64,000 nt of DNA from positions 9,233 through 73,232 of the forward strand of contig CAZZCG010000019.1 in the NCBI GenBank assembly GCA_964653145.1, written 5' to 3'. Positions 52,301-61,700 of this stretch are shown piece by piece. The notes under the pieces are model-generated. The model was given only the letters and a program-made list of their open reading frames with translations, ran no database searches and was not told the origin of the DNA. The position numbers and the translations under genes are program-made. Source of the stretch: Pseudocalidococcus sp964653145. Its GTDB lineage: Bacteria; Cyanobacteriota; Cyanobacteriia; Thermosynechococcales; Thermosynechococcaceae. Positions within the stretch are counted from its first letter, which is position 1, and each line of letters opens with the position of its first letter.

Positions 52301-52489
52301 GGCCTGGGTGAAGGGTCAGAATTTTTGCAACCCCTGGGGATTGTTGTTTTCTCTGGCCTGGCGGTGGCGACCCTATTAACCCTGTTTATCATTCCCTGTT
52401 TTTATGTGATTCTCCATGGAGTCCGTTTGCTAAAATCCCCAGGGGCCAACATACCCAAGCCCGATCCACTCCTACCCCACTCCCGCTAG
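49310..52489 (+). CDS. RND-family efflux transporter inner membrane protein
   Basis: A 1059-residue AcrB/HAE-1 type pump. Topology: transmembrane helix near residues 20-40, a periplasmic part (VDLLPSITYPRVGLRL, EEITKPLEEALARTEGV), helices near 340-470, a second periplasmic loop and helices from about 860. The proton-relay region is LGVGIVVDNAIVMLE in TM4; VGGVLLVGIVVNNAIILVE matches it in TM10. The frame opens at TTG 49271, but ATG 49310 follows the usual start. No membrane fusion partner or TolC gene is next to it, so it needs partners elsewhere. Confidence 0.92.
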   Translation: MNQLPQLPPRFSFSGLAIRRHIGTLMLTLTVIVLGVFFLLRLQVDLLPSITYPRVGLRLDAPGITPNVAVEEITKPLEEALARTEGVVQIYSQTREGQVNVDLFFQPGGSVDQALNDATATFNRSRNQLPNTIEEPRIFKFDPSQLPVYEVALTSESLSGRALRVFADEDLNRELSIVPGVAGVDVSGGATEEVRVLVDLNRLQAVGLGLNQLLADLASRNQDVSGGRIRGSDAETLTRTVGKFTSAAAVEDFPLSLADNRQVYLHDVATVIDGSAEQRVFVDLNGQPAVKLSVQKQPDANTIAVVEGVKKRFAELQANGQIPADITIVPVLDESIFIQNSLNNVISSGLTGTALAALAVLLFLGSIRETLIIVLAIPLSTLVAMMLMGMFNFSLNVFSLGGLALGVGIVVDNAIVMLETLSQTPDRQGVSQEQFIEESTRRSQEIESALVASTLTNLVAILPFLLLGGLIALLFNELILTITFAVGASLLMALTVVPALASRLLAIPYRSGLGRTFVFRTFNQKFIGFTNQYQRTLQWVLHWRVAVVVAAFVILGGSSWVLAGQLPQELLPRISTGQVSLNASFPPGTPVSLNRQVMAEVDRVLLAQPGTEAVFTTSGGSLFASNTTANAQRSSATIVLKPGVNLPAYITQANAAIAQLNLAGIRVRLSPGQVRGIILTNSPIRSDLDVILRSNDEQALTQAGRQVLDALDEQAKLALFRPEADPRQPEIQILPDWQRATELGLSAQAIGATIQTAVEGFVPTEMQRGDRLVDVRVQLDQAAVAQPEELAQIPLFVPNNRPIRLGDIATIETAQAPAEIRRINQQQVFMISGNLNEKASLSAAIKEVQRIIQGLELPPGVTVLPSAAAETNQQLQSSLVVLGGLAAFLVFVVMAVQYNSLLDPLVIMLTIPLALSGSIWGLSLTGTAIGATVIVGGVLLVGIVVNNAIILVERANQIYLEENLNRSEAILKAAPERLRPILMTTITTVVGMFPLALGLGEGSEFLQPLGIVVFSGLAVATLLTLFIIPCFYVILHGVRLLKSPGANIPKPDPLLPHSR

Positions 52490-52596
52490 CCATGTCCCAA
52501 TAGCCTGGATTTTCCTGTGAAAAATGTGATTTGGTTTACAAAGCGGGGCCGGGATGATGTTAACTTATCTAAACAAACCGGGGGTCAGGAGTCCAT

Positions 52597-53862
52597 GTGA
52601 AAATTCTTGTTTATGGCTTAAACTATGCTCCAGAAATAACAGGTGTGGGGAAATATACCAGTGAAATGGCCACTTGGTTTGCCCAGGCCGGTCATAGTGT
52701 CAAGGTCATTACTGCACCTCCCTACTACCCGAAATGGCGGATTTTCCCCGGCCATAACAACCAATGGACTCAGGAAACCATTGCCCAGGTTAAAATCTAT
52801 CGCTGCCCCCTCTGGGTTCCCCGTAAGCCGTCTGCCTTCAAACGCCTAATTCATCTAGTTTCCTTTGCCATCAGTAGCTTCCCAGTCATAGTCTGGCAAA
52901 CCCTAAAGTTCCGCCCGGATGTGGTGTGTGTCTTAGCCCCAACAATTTTCTGTCTCCCGGGGGCCTGGGTCGCAACACGATTCAGTTCCAGCAAGCTCTG
53001 GTTGCATATCCAAGATTTTGAATTAGATGCAGCTCAAGGTCTGGGATTGCTTAGTTCCAGTCAATGGCTGAGTCAGTTCACTGCCTGGTTGGAGAAAAAG
53101 TTCCTCCAAGGTGCGGATTGGCTGACAACGATTTCCGAGCAAATGTATCTACGCTTAATTAGCAAACAGGTTGCAGCACCCAACACTTGGATTTTTCCCA
53201 ATTGGGTCGATACAACGCAAATCTATCCCTTGGATGGCCCCAGTTCATTTCGCCAGGCCTGGGGAATTCCAGAAGATACCTTTATTGCCCTCTATTCCGG
53301 GAGTTTGGGCGAAAAACAGGGCCTGGAAATCATCTTGGACGCAGCTAAACTCTTGCTTGATCACGCTCAAATTCAATTTGTCATTTGTGGAGAGGGTTTT
53401 CCCAAGCAGCATTTGATGAACTTAGCTCAGGAGCAAGGTTTAAACAACATCTTGTTCCAAGATTTGCAACCCGTAGAACGTCTCAATGAGCTCTTAAACA
53501 TTGCGGATGTCCACTTGCTCCCCCAACGGGCCGATGTTGCCGATACGGTTTTGCCCTCAAAACTCAAGGGAATGTTTGCTTCGGGACGACCTGTAGTGAC
53601 TACAGCCTGGCCTGGTACACAGTTGGAGAGTTATGTGAGAAATGGTGGCATAGTCATCTCACCAGAAAACCCAATCCTGTTGGCCCAGGCCCTAGAGCAA
53701 TTATTCCACAATCCTGAATATTGCCAACGACTGGGTCAAAATGCCCGTCAATTTGCGATCCAGGCCTGGCATCAAGAAAATGTACTTAAGACATTAGAAC
53801 TTAAGTTAGACGAGGTAATTTCAATCGCTCACGAAAAAATTACAGTGCTGCCACCAGTGTAA
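52597..53862 (+). CDS. WcaI-type colanic acid glycosyltransferase (GT4)
   Basis: A 421-residue glycosyltransferase with the WcaI signature MKILVYGLNYAPEITGVGKY at the start, YYPKWRIFPG, and a GT4 C-terminal domain with a nucleotide-sugar site (SGSLGEKQGLE, then LLPQRADVADTVLPSKLKGM and FASGRPVVTTA). Such enzymes build exopolysaccharide repeat units. Start GTG 52597. It is followed 32 bases on by a polyprenyl-phosphate sugar transferase, which would start the same polymer. This pair suggests a capsule or slime function. Confidence 0.9.
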   Translation: MKILVYGLNYAPEITGVGKYTSEMATWFAQAGHSVKVITAPPYYPKWRIFPGHNNQWTQETIAQVKIYRCPLWVPRKPSAFKRLIHLVSFAISSFPVIVWQTLKFRPDVVCVLAPTIFCLPGAWVATRFSSSKLWLHIQDFELDAAQGLGLLSSSQWLSQFTAWLEKKFLQGADWLTTISEQMYLRLISKQVAAPNTWIFPNWVDTTQIYPLDGPSSFRQAWGIPEDTFIALYSGSLGEKQGLEIILDAAKLLLDHAQIQFVICGEGFPKQHLMNLAQEQGLNNILFQDLQPVERLNELLNIADVHLLPQRADVADTVLPSKLKGMFASGRPVVTTAWPGTQLESYVRNGGIVISPENPILLAQALEQLFHNPEYCQRLGQNARQFAIQAWHQENVLKTLELKLDEVISIAHEKITVLPPV

Positions 53863-53894
53863 ATACTTCATCTAATCATTAATAGGGGGAACGT

Positions 53895-55301
53895 GTGATT
53901 TATAACCGTCATGGATTTCTACAAAATAACGCCTCTTTGATCAGCCTTTTACAGCAAACACTAGATCCAATTGTAGCCGCTATCCTCCTAAAAGTTATTG
54001 ATTACAGCCTGAATACTACAAGAGCAATTAGTCCACATGATTGGTATTTAGCAATTATTAGCTTCCTATTGATTGTTGTGGTCTTTGACTTTAGTGGAGT
54101 TTACTACCGTTACCGTACAACTCCAATTTTTAATCGAATTATTAAGATATTTTTCTCATGGTTTTTGGTGATTTCCTTACTTTCTTTTATTGGTTTTATT
54201 TCCAGGTCATCAGATTTATTTTCTCGGACAGTTATCGTGATTTGGGCAATATTGACTCCCTTCGTCATTTCACTACTGCATATTCTAGTGGGGCTTTTTC
54301 TGAGTCAAATTCGAGCCATTGGGTTTAATCGGCGAAATGCTATTGTGATTGGGATGAACTCCGCCAGTGCTGAGCTCGTGGATCGTTTGAGTCAAACTCC
54401 CCATATTGGCATCAATATCAGAGGCTACTTTGTTCATTCACACTTTCCGGAATTAAGGGATCACCCAAGTATTCTGGGGGATTTTAATGATGTTGGAAAC
54501 TACATCAAGGATAAATCTCCAGATATCGTTTACATTACCCATCCCTTGGAAGATTCGGAAATAATTGCAAGCCTAATTGAACAGCTTCAAGATACAACGG
54601 CCTGCGTCTATTGTGTTCCCAACTCCTTGATCCTCAATCTAGTCAATTCACGGCTCTATGAGCTAAATGGAATGCCGTTAATAGCCCTCTGGGAAGTTCC
54701 CTTTACTCAGGTTCAGTATGCCCTTAAGCGATTGTTTGATATTGGGTTTTCTCTCGTGGCTTTAACGGCCTGTTTACCGGTGTTTGCGATCATTATTCCG
54801 TTAATTAAGCTGACATCCCCAGGCCCCGTATTTTTCCTGCAAGATCGGTATGGGGTTAATGGCAAAAAAATTCGAGTCATTAAGTTTCGGACCATGACTG
54901 TTCTCCAAAATGATCAGAACGTCCCCCAGGCCCGCCGCAATGATCCCCGTGTCACCCCCCTTGGTCGAATTTTAAGGAAAACCTCTTTGGACGAGTTGCC
55001 CCAGTTCATCAATGTTCTTAAGGGTGAAATGAGTGTGGTTGGCCCCCGTCCCCATGCCATTGCCCATAATGAGCTCTACCGGAAGCAAATCAAAGGGTAT
55101 ATGCTGCGACACAAAATTAAACCCGGGATTACGGGCTGGGCCCAGGTTAACGGTGCTAGGGGGGAAACGGATACTATTGATAAAATGGCTCGCCGAATTG
55201 AGTACGACCTGGAATACTTAGACAATTGGTCATTGATTTTGGATATTAAGATTATTTTCAAAACCATAGTTGATATTCTGGTCGGGCAAAATGCTTATTG
55301 A
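53895..55301 (+). CDS. Polyprenyl-phosphate sugar-1-phosphate transferase (WcaJ/WbaP type)
   Basis: A 468-residue membrane protein. About five transmembrane helices lie within residues 20-160, a Rossmann-like domain covers 160-265, and the catalytic part covers 280-468 (ALKRLFDIGFSLVAL, TSPGPVFFLQDRYG, RKTSLDELPQFINVLKGEMS, then GPRPHAI). It attaches glucose- or galactose-phosphate to the lipid carrier, initiating exopolysaccharide repeats. Start GTG 53895 after GGGGGA. Codon use is more AT-rich in the N-terminal half than the preceding gene, often seen for such membrane parts or transferred surface genes. Confidence 0.9.
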   Translation: MIYNRHGFLQNNASLISLLQQTLDPIVAAILLKVIDYSLNTTRAISPHDWYLAIISFLLIVVVFDFSGVYYRYRTTPIFNRIIKIFFSWFLVISLLSFIGFISRSSDLFSRTVIVIWAILTPFVISLLHILVGLFLSQIRAIGFNRRNAIVIGMNSASAELVDRLSQTPHIGINIRGYFVHSHFPELRDHPSILGDFNDVGNYIKDKSPDIVYITHPLEDSEIIASLIEQLQDTTACVYCVPNSLILNLVNSRLYELNGMPLIALWEVPFTQVQYALKRLFDIGFSLVALTACLPVFAIIIPLIKLTSPGPVFFLQDRYGVNGKKIRVIKFRTMTVLQNDQNVPQARRNDPRVTPLGRILRKTSLDELPQFINVLKGEMSVVGPRPHAIAHNELYRKQIKGYMLRHKIKPGITGWAQVNGARGETDTIDKMARRIEYDLEYLDNWSLILDIKIIFKTIVDILVGQNAY

Positions 55302-55373
55302 TTGGAGTATTGAAGTGTTGGCCATCCTTTTTAAGGTCAAGACTCCTTGATGTTATGCAGGGCTGCCTCAACT

Positions 55374-55622
55374 ATGGAACCAAGTTGCCCCGAGGACTTT
55401 AAATCCGGTGATCAGGTAAAACTCGTTGGACTCCCCACCTATGTGAAAACAGCGGAACCCATGCCCATGCTTCGTCCTGCTGAAGTTTTAACCATGGGGG
55501 AAATTGGGATAATTTTGGCACGACACCCCGGAAACTATTGGGCTGTCCGCTTGGGTCGGGGGGCTTTTCTCCTAGAATCCCAGTACCTCACTAAAGTAAC
55601 ATCCACCAATTCTGAGTCATAA
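55374..55622 (+). CDS. sipA: SipA, NblS-interacting regulatory protein
   Basis: An 82-residue DUF3148 protein. The signature KLVGLPTYVKTAEPMPMLRP at residues 18-37 and GIILARHPGNYWAVRLGRGA match cyanobacterial SipA, which binds the histidine kinase NblS and enhances its autophosphorylation. NblS acts on the response regulators RpaB and SrrA, which control high-light and photosystem genes; a likely RpaB target (hli with HLR1-like site) lies 7 kb away. The frame opens at 55347, but ATG 55374 is the usual start. The S9 peptidase gene begins four bases after its stop. Confidence 0.88.
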   Translation: MEPSCPEDFKSGDQVKLVGLPTYVKTAEPMPMLRPAEVLTMGEIGIILARHPGNYWAVRLGRGAFLLESQYLTKVTSTNSES

Positions 55623-55626
55623 CACT

Positions 55627-57591
55627 ATGCCCACCACTGCCAGCTATGGGGCCTGGGGATCACCAATTACCCCGGAATTGTTAGTTGCTGATGCGGTTGG
55701 GCTGGGTAGTATTCAAGTTGATGGTGAGCAGGTCTTCTGGCTAGAAAGTCGCCCCCAGGAAAAGGGTCGTTCAGCCATTGTCAAACAAAAAAATCCTGGG
55801 GATTTTACCGATGTGACACCCAGCCCGTGGAATGTCCGCTCTCGAGTCCATGAGTACGGGGGTGGTGCGTTTGGAATCCACCAAGGGGATCTATGGTTTA
55901 TTCACCAACCCGATCAGCAGGTTTACTACCTTGCCAATGGCACTACAGAACCCCAGGCCCTGACGGCTATCCCCTCCTGTCGGTTTACGAATGGAGCCTG
56001 GGATCGGGCGCGACACCGGCTTATTTTTGTTCAAGAAGAGCATCATGACCAGGACACGATCAACAGCTTAGTGGCGATTCCCTGTGATCCTGAGTCATCT
56101 CCGCTTCACGCAACCATTCCCCTAGTAACGGGGGCAGATTTTTACTCGTCTCCAACCTTAAGTCCAGATGGTCGTTGGCTCGCCTGGCTCAGTTGGAATC
56201 ACCCACAACTGCCCTGGGATGGTTGCGAACTGTGGGTTGCCCCATGCCTAGAAGATGGTGCTTTAGGAAAGGCGATCTTAGTCGCTGGGGGAAAGTCGGA
56301 ATCCGTAGGGCAACCGCGCTGGCTAGATGGACAAACCTTACTGTTCATTAGTGATCGCAGTGGCTGGGGAAATCTTTATCAATGGAAAACTGGGGAACCG
56401 GATCAAATTTCAGCCCTGATCAATCCACCCCTAACCCTTGAATTTGGCCTTCCCCATTGGGTTTTTGGTCAGTCCAGCTATGGCATCATCTGTTCCGAAC
56501 AGTTAATTTGTGCAGTCAGGCATCGGGGCCTGGGACAGTTGGGTCTTCTAGGGATTAGGGAACAAACCTGGGAATTTCTAGATTTGCCCTTTACAGAATT
56601 TCAATCACTCCAGGCCAATGGCCAAGCCGCATACTTTGTCGCCAGTTCCCCCACCTCTCCCAGTGCGATTATTGAACTGGAACTCCAGGGATTATCCGCA
56701 GACTCCACCTCCTTTAGGGTGATCAGGTCGGCCAGCTCCCTGGATCTTTCCCCGGACTTTTTCTCTGTTCCCCAGGCCCTCTGTTTTCCGACAACGGATC
56801 AGGCTGTGGCCTATGGGTTTTACTATCCCCCAAACAATCCGAATTTTGTTGCCCCGAAGGAAGAAAAGCCCCCCTTAATCGTTAAATGTCATGGTGGGCC
56901 GACAGCAGCCACGGGAACTGGCTTTAATTTAGGCATTCAATTTTGGACTAGTCGTGGTTTTGCTTTTTTAGATGTGAATTATCGAGGAAGTACTGGCTTT
57001 GGCCGAGCCTATCAAGATGCACTCCAAGGTCATTGGGGCATTTACGATGTGGCTGACTGTGTGGCTGGTGCAACTTATTTAGTCGATCAGGGCTGGGTAG
57101 ATCCTAAAAAATTGGCGATGCGCGGCAGTAGTGCGGGCGGATACACCACCTTAGCAGCATTAACATTCACCTCAGTATTCCAGGCCGGGGCCAGCTACTA
57201 CGGTGTAAGTGATTTGGAAGCCTTAGCCACGGATACCCATAAATTTGAAGCACGCTATCTCGATGGCTTGGTTGCCCCCTATCCCGACGGCAAGGAAATT
57301 TATCGGCAGCGTTCTCCAATCCATCATGTTGATCAACTGGCCTGTCCCGTAATCTTCTTTCAGGGCCTGGAGGATAAAGTTGTTCCTCCCAACCAGGCGG
57401 AGAGAATGGTTAGTGCCTTACTGAAAAAAGGAATCCCAGTGGCATATCTAACATTTCCTGAAGAAGCTCACGGATTTCGCCAGGACAAGACCATCCAGGA
57501 AGCCATAAAGGCTGAACTTTCTTTTTACGCACAAATTTTCGAATTTACCCCAGCGGATAACATTGAAGCTATTCCAATGAGAAAAGGTTGA
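55627..57591 (+). CDS. S9 family peptidase (dipeptidyl/acylaminoacyl peptidase type)
   Basis: A 654-residue cytosolic serine peptidase with an N-terminal beta-propeller (residues about 20-390) and a C-terminal alpha/beta-hydrolase domain (400-654). The catalytic triad is visible: Ser502 in RGSSAGGYTT, Asp583 in GLEDKVVPP and His615 in EEAHGFRQD. It would cleave dipeptides or acyl-amino acids from short peptides. It starts four bases after the sipA stop, so the two are cotranscribed, a pairing that links SipA to a peptidase without a known reason. Start ATG 55627. Confidence 0.92.
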   Translation: MPTTASYGAWGSPITPELLVADAVGLGSIQVDGEQVFWLESRPQEKGRSAIVKQKNPGDFTDVTPSPWNVRSRVHEYGGGAFGIHQGDLWFIHQPDQQVYYLANGTTEPQALTAIPSCRFTNGAWDRARHRLIFVQEEHHDQDTINSLVAIPCDPESSPLHATIPLVTGADFYSSPTLSPDGRWLAWLSWNHPQLPWDGCELWVAPCLEDGALGKAILVAGGKSESVGQPRWLDGQTLLFISDRSGWGNLYQWKTGEPDQISALINPPLTLEFGLPHWVFGQSSYGIICSEQLICAVRHRGLGQLGLLGIREQTWEFLDLPFTEFQSLQANGQAAYFVASSPTSPSAIIELELQGLSADSTSFRVIRSASSLDLSPDFFSVPQALCFPTTDQAVAYGFYYPPNNPNFVAPKEEKPPLIVKCHGGPTAATGTGFNLGIQFWTSRGFAFLDVNYRGSTGFGRAYQDALQGHWGIYDVADCVAGATYLVDQGWVDPKKLAMRGSSAGGYTTLAALTFTSVFQAGASYYGVSDLEALATDTHKFEARYLDGLVAPYPDGKEIYRQRSPIHHVDQLACPVIFFQGLEDKVVPPNQAERMVSALLKKGIPVAYLTFPEEAHGFRQDKTIQEAIKAELSFYAQIFEFTPADNIEAIPMRKG

Positions 57592-57621
57592 CAAATAAAT
57601 TTGATGGAAATAATAAAATTT

Positions 57622-57990
57622 TTAAAAATTCTTTTTTCGTCTTCTTTCAAGGGAAGCTTTGATAATTCGAACGTAATCCTGCTGAAAATTCACTAATTTC
57701 TTTGTCATATTATTTTGATGGACACGTCGTTCTAGAAATTTATCGTCTAAACACAAACTAACTAATCCCATGTCAGTGCCTCTTAGATACCAGTCAACAA
57801 ACTCACCAAGATGATATTTAGAATCAAAATAGCCAACCTTGAGAAAAGCTAATTTATGAACTAAGAGTTTTCCAGCATGATGGCCAGACATTACGTGAAT
57901 AGGATAAACCAGATGACTTAGTTCAGATTTCTCCACGTCAGGACTGAGAAAGTGAATAATATTACCAAAAATTCCATGTTTAGCTGGCAT
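57622..57990 (-). pseudogene. C-terminal fragment of a family 2 glycosyltransferase
   Basis: A 122-residue frame matching only the C-terminus of cyanobacterial glycosyltransferases: HKLAFLKVGYFDSKYHLGEF then VDWYLRGTDMGLVSLCLDDK and YVRIIKASLERRRKK. The N-terminal nucleotide-binding domain of about 180 residues is missing; a stop codon lies roughly 15 codons before the ATG. The upstream DNA is an IS630-family remnant, so insertion or deletion there probably removed the 5' half. Confidence 0.7.
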
Positions 57991-58077
57991 AAAATTGGGA
58001 TATTGGGGTGTGCAAAGTTATCTAACAATTGCAGAATTGAAATTCCCATTACAAACTAATGGAAACGGCAAACTTAC

Positions 58078-58523
58078 TTTAGTACGTTGAACTATAAAAC
58101 TAAAGAATTTGTCCTAAACGAATACGATACGGGCAATAGTGAAAATAAAAAACACTTTATGGAATTCTTACAGAAACAGTATCCTGAGAAGAAGATTGTT
58201 TTGATTTGGGATGGAACTAGCTATCATTGAAGTGACGTAGTGAATTCATTTTTATCATCTGTTAATGATTGAAAGTTGACAAAATACTGAACATTTACTT
58301 GCATTTTGTTTGCACTAAAGTCACCAAATCAAAATCCGGTTGAAGATGTTTGGTTACAAGGTAAAAACTTTTTTTAAACCGCAGGTCGTGCTTATGCAGG
58401 AAAATGTGGCAACTCCATACTTCATTTCCTATAGTGAAGTTTCTTTTTAAATTCATTTTAGAGCATCGGTTTTTCGATTTTCCTAAAATTGATAAATACT
58501 CACCTTGTTCTGTTTGGACTTAG
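58078..58523 (+). mobile_element. IS630-family transposase remnant
   Basis: A degenerate DDE transposase C-terminal half. Readable pieces in shifting frames are NYKTKEFVLNEYDTGNSENK, QKQYPEKKIVLIWDGTSYH (the first catalytic-site region with D in LIWDG), SPNQNPVEDVWLQGKNF (the NPxE catalytic Glu) and HTSFPIVKFLFKFILEHRFF. In-frame TGA codons and a frameshift near 58370 make it non-functional. No complete ends or target duplication could be seen. It separates the glycosyltransferase fragment from the adhesin gene. Confidence 0.75.
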
Positions 58524-58737
58524 GACTGCTATAGATCTCAGCGCAGGATTGAAACGGAGCAAATTTCTCCTGAATGGTTTTGATGTGAACCAGGCCGGGC
58601 CTGCAAGGCAAAAACTCAGATTCTTAGTCACCAGGCCCTCGTCCCAAATCTAAAGAAATCCAAATAACTCGCTCAAAAACAGTGTCATCCCCGGTTCAGT
58701 CTCCTAGAATTAGTTATCCCTGAAAGTGAGAAAAAGT

Positions 58738-61700
58738 ATGCAGCGGTTCGTTGGGACATTTCTAAGTCTTGGCGTTTTAGTTTCCAGTAGTGCAGCAGTT
58801 CCAGCATTTGGACAAATTACCCCCGGCGGCGCAAACACAACCGTTACGGTCAATGGACAAACCTACAGCATTACCGGTGGCTCACAATCAGGCGATGGGC
58901 GGAATCTGTTCCATCTGTTTCGGGAGTTTGGCTTAAGTGATGGCCAAATTGCCAATTTCATGTCCAACCCCAATATTCAAAACATTCTCGCTGGGGTCAA
59001 TGGGGGCAATCCCAGTTACATCAATGGTTTAATCCAAGTGCTCGGTGGCCATAGCAATCTCTATTTGCTCAATCCAGCCGGGATGATCTTTGGTCCCAAT
59101 GCTCAACTCAATGTCCCAGCCGCGTTCCATGGCAGTACGGCCAGTTCGGTCCAGTTTGGCGGTGGGATTTTTGATTTGAATGCGGTGAATGATTTTGCCA
59201 GTTTGATGGGGAACCCGACGGCGTTTAATTTCACGACGCAGGGAATTCTGATTAATGAGGGGGATTTAGCGGTTCAGCCTGGTCAAAGTCTATCTCTCTC
59301 GGCCCATCAGGTGATGAATACGGGAACGCTGAGTGCGCCAGGGGGCAGTGTCACGATTACGGCGGTTCCAGAGACGGGACGAATCCGGGTTTCCCAAGAG
59401 GGGATGTTACTCAGTTTGGAGTTAGACCAAAGTCGGTTGCCCAAGGATGGCGATATTTCTGCGGTGAGTTTACCGGAATTACTGACGGGTGGGCAAAGCC
59501 TGGGCATGGCCAATACGGTGATTCAAAACCCCGATGGCACGATTTCTCTGGTGCATGACCCGAATCAAGTCAAGGTTCCGATGGTGGGAGCGGTAACGGT
59601 TTTGGGGGGCGGGATTGATGTCTCTAATTCTGTTGGGGTTGGGGGCACTGTCAATGTTTTGGGCAGCAATGTTGCTTTAGTCGGTTCGCAAATTAATGCC
59701 TCTGGGAATACGGGTGGCGGCACGGTCTTGGTGGGGGGCGATTATCTCGGCGGCACAACTGGAACCAATCGTTTGGATTCTAGTTTTAATGCTCAAAATC
59801 TGTTTGTCGATGCCAATAGTGTGACGAATGCCGATGCACTAACCAATGGCAATGGCGGGACGGTGATTAATTGGTCGGACAACAGCACCGTCTTTCATGG
59901 CTCGATTTCTGCCCGAGGTGGAGAGTTTGGCGGGGATGGTGGTTTTGCAGAAGTTTCGGGTCGCAACACATTACAGATGACTGGTTTTGCCGATCTGCGT
60001 GCCCCCCAAGGCAACTTTGGTACGCTCCTGTTAGACCCCGGTAGCGTCACAATTCAGGATGGAACAGGCACAAACAGTGGCCCCAATAGTTTTGATGATG
60101 CCTATCTGCAAACTCAACTGGGCCTGGGAAGTATCACCGTCGCAACCTCTGCATCAACAGCGGGGGGCGCTGAAACAATTTCAATTGCTGGGAATACCAA
60201 TATTAATTGGAGTGCAGCCACAACTTTAACGCTGGATGCGGGTCGCAATATTGTCATGTTTCCCGGGGCTGTGATTCAAAACACCTCCAGCACCACCGGG
60301 TTTAATGCCATTGTCTTTAATGCCAATCAAGGTTCAACCGCAACCTCTGGTACGTTTAGTGCTATCGACATCGTCGGTAACCTCCAAACTTCTGGGGGAA
60401 ATATTACCCTCAATGGTCGCGGGGGAGACGCAGGTAATGGCAATTTCGGCATCCGCTTGGCTCTTGGGGCAAGGCTCTCAAGTCAAGCTGGCTCGATTCA
60501 ACTCACCGGAGCTTCTGGAGTAACGACAGGAGCAACCAATCGGGGCATTAGTCATGAAACTGGCGCCCAAGTCACTTCCACAACGGGCAGTATTACCTAT
60601 ATCGGCACTGGCCCAGAATCAGGTATTTACTTTTCCGATACCAATTCACTGATTTCATCCACCTCAGGCCCCATTAGCTTAACGGGCACCGGGGGCTTTG
60701 GCATCTATCAGCAGAACACGGCGGCGGTCACGAGCACTTCCGGCAACATTACTTACACCGGAACGGGCAGTGCTTCTCCTGGCATTGTTGCCACGGGAAC
60801 AGCAACACCCATTGGCGGCAATACTTCAGGGAATATCATCCTCAATGCCGACACAATGCAGTTGGATAATGCCACGATTCGGGGGACTGGCACACTCACA
60901 ATTCAACCTCTGACAGCAAATACAACGATTGGCTTAAACAGTGGCAGCGGCATCCTTAACCTGAATACTACTGAACTCAATAACATTCAAGATGGCTTTA
61001 GTTTAATCACCATCGGCCGCACGAATAGCAGTGGTGTCATTACAGTTGGCGGGCATACTTTTAGCGATAATCTTCAACTCCGCAATCCATCGGGGGGGGG
61101 CATTACCATTAGCGGTGCTTTAAGTGTTGGCACGAATAATAACTTAACCCTGAATTCAGGAGGAAATGTTACTCAAAATGGATCAGGTGTCATTACTGCC
61201 TCTGGCCTGGAGCTTTTAGGGACTGGCCCCTTCAGCCTGACCAATACCAGCAACAATATCACCACCTTGGCGGGTAACACCACCGGAGCCATTAGCTATA
61301 CCGATGCTGATAGCTTTACCGTTGGCACAGTTAATACAGTCGGCCTCAGCAGTGTTAACAGCATTACCCTCAATGCCCCAAATGACATCACCTTAGCCAT
61401 CAACACGCCCTTAAGTTCAACAAATCAAAATATTTTACTGAATGCTAGCCGTAGCATAAGAGTATCCTCGGGCAGTAATATTTCAAGCGGAAATGGCAAC
61501 ATCACCCTCAACGCGAATCAAGGGCCAGCCGCAACCAGTGGGAATTTTAATGGAATAGGCGTATTTGGCACTATCCAAACTACAGGCGGTAACATTACCC
61601 TCAATGGTCGCGGCGGTAGTTCAGGAAGTGATAATCGTGGCATCGTCTTGGCTGGCTCAGGGGCAACCGTTCAAAGTGGCACAGGTTCAATCCAACTGAC

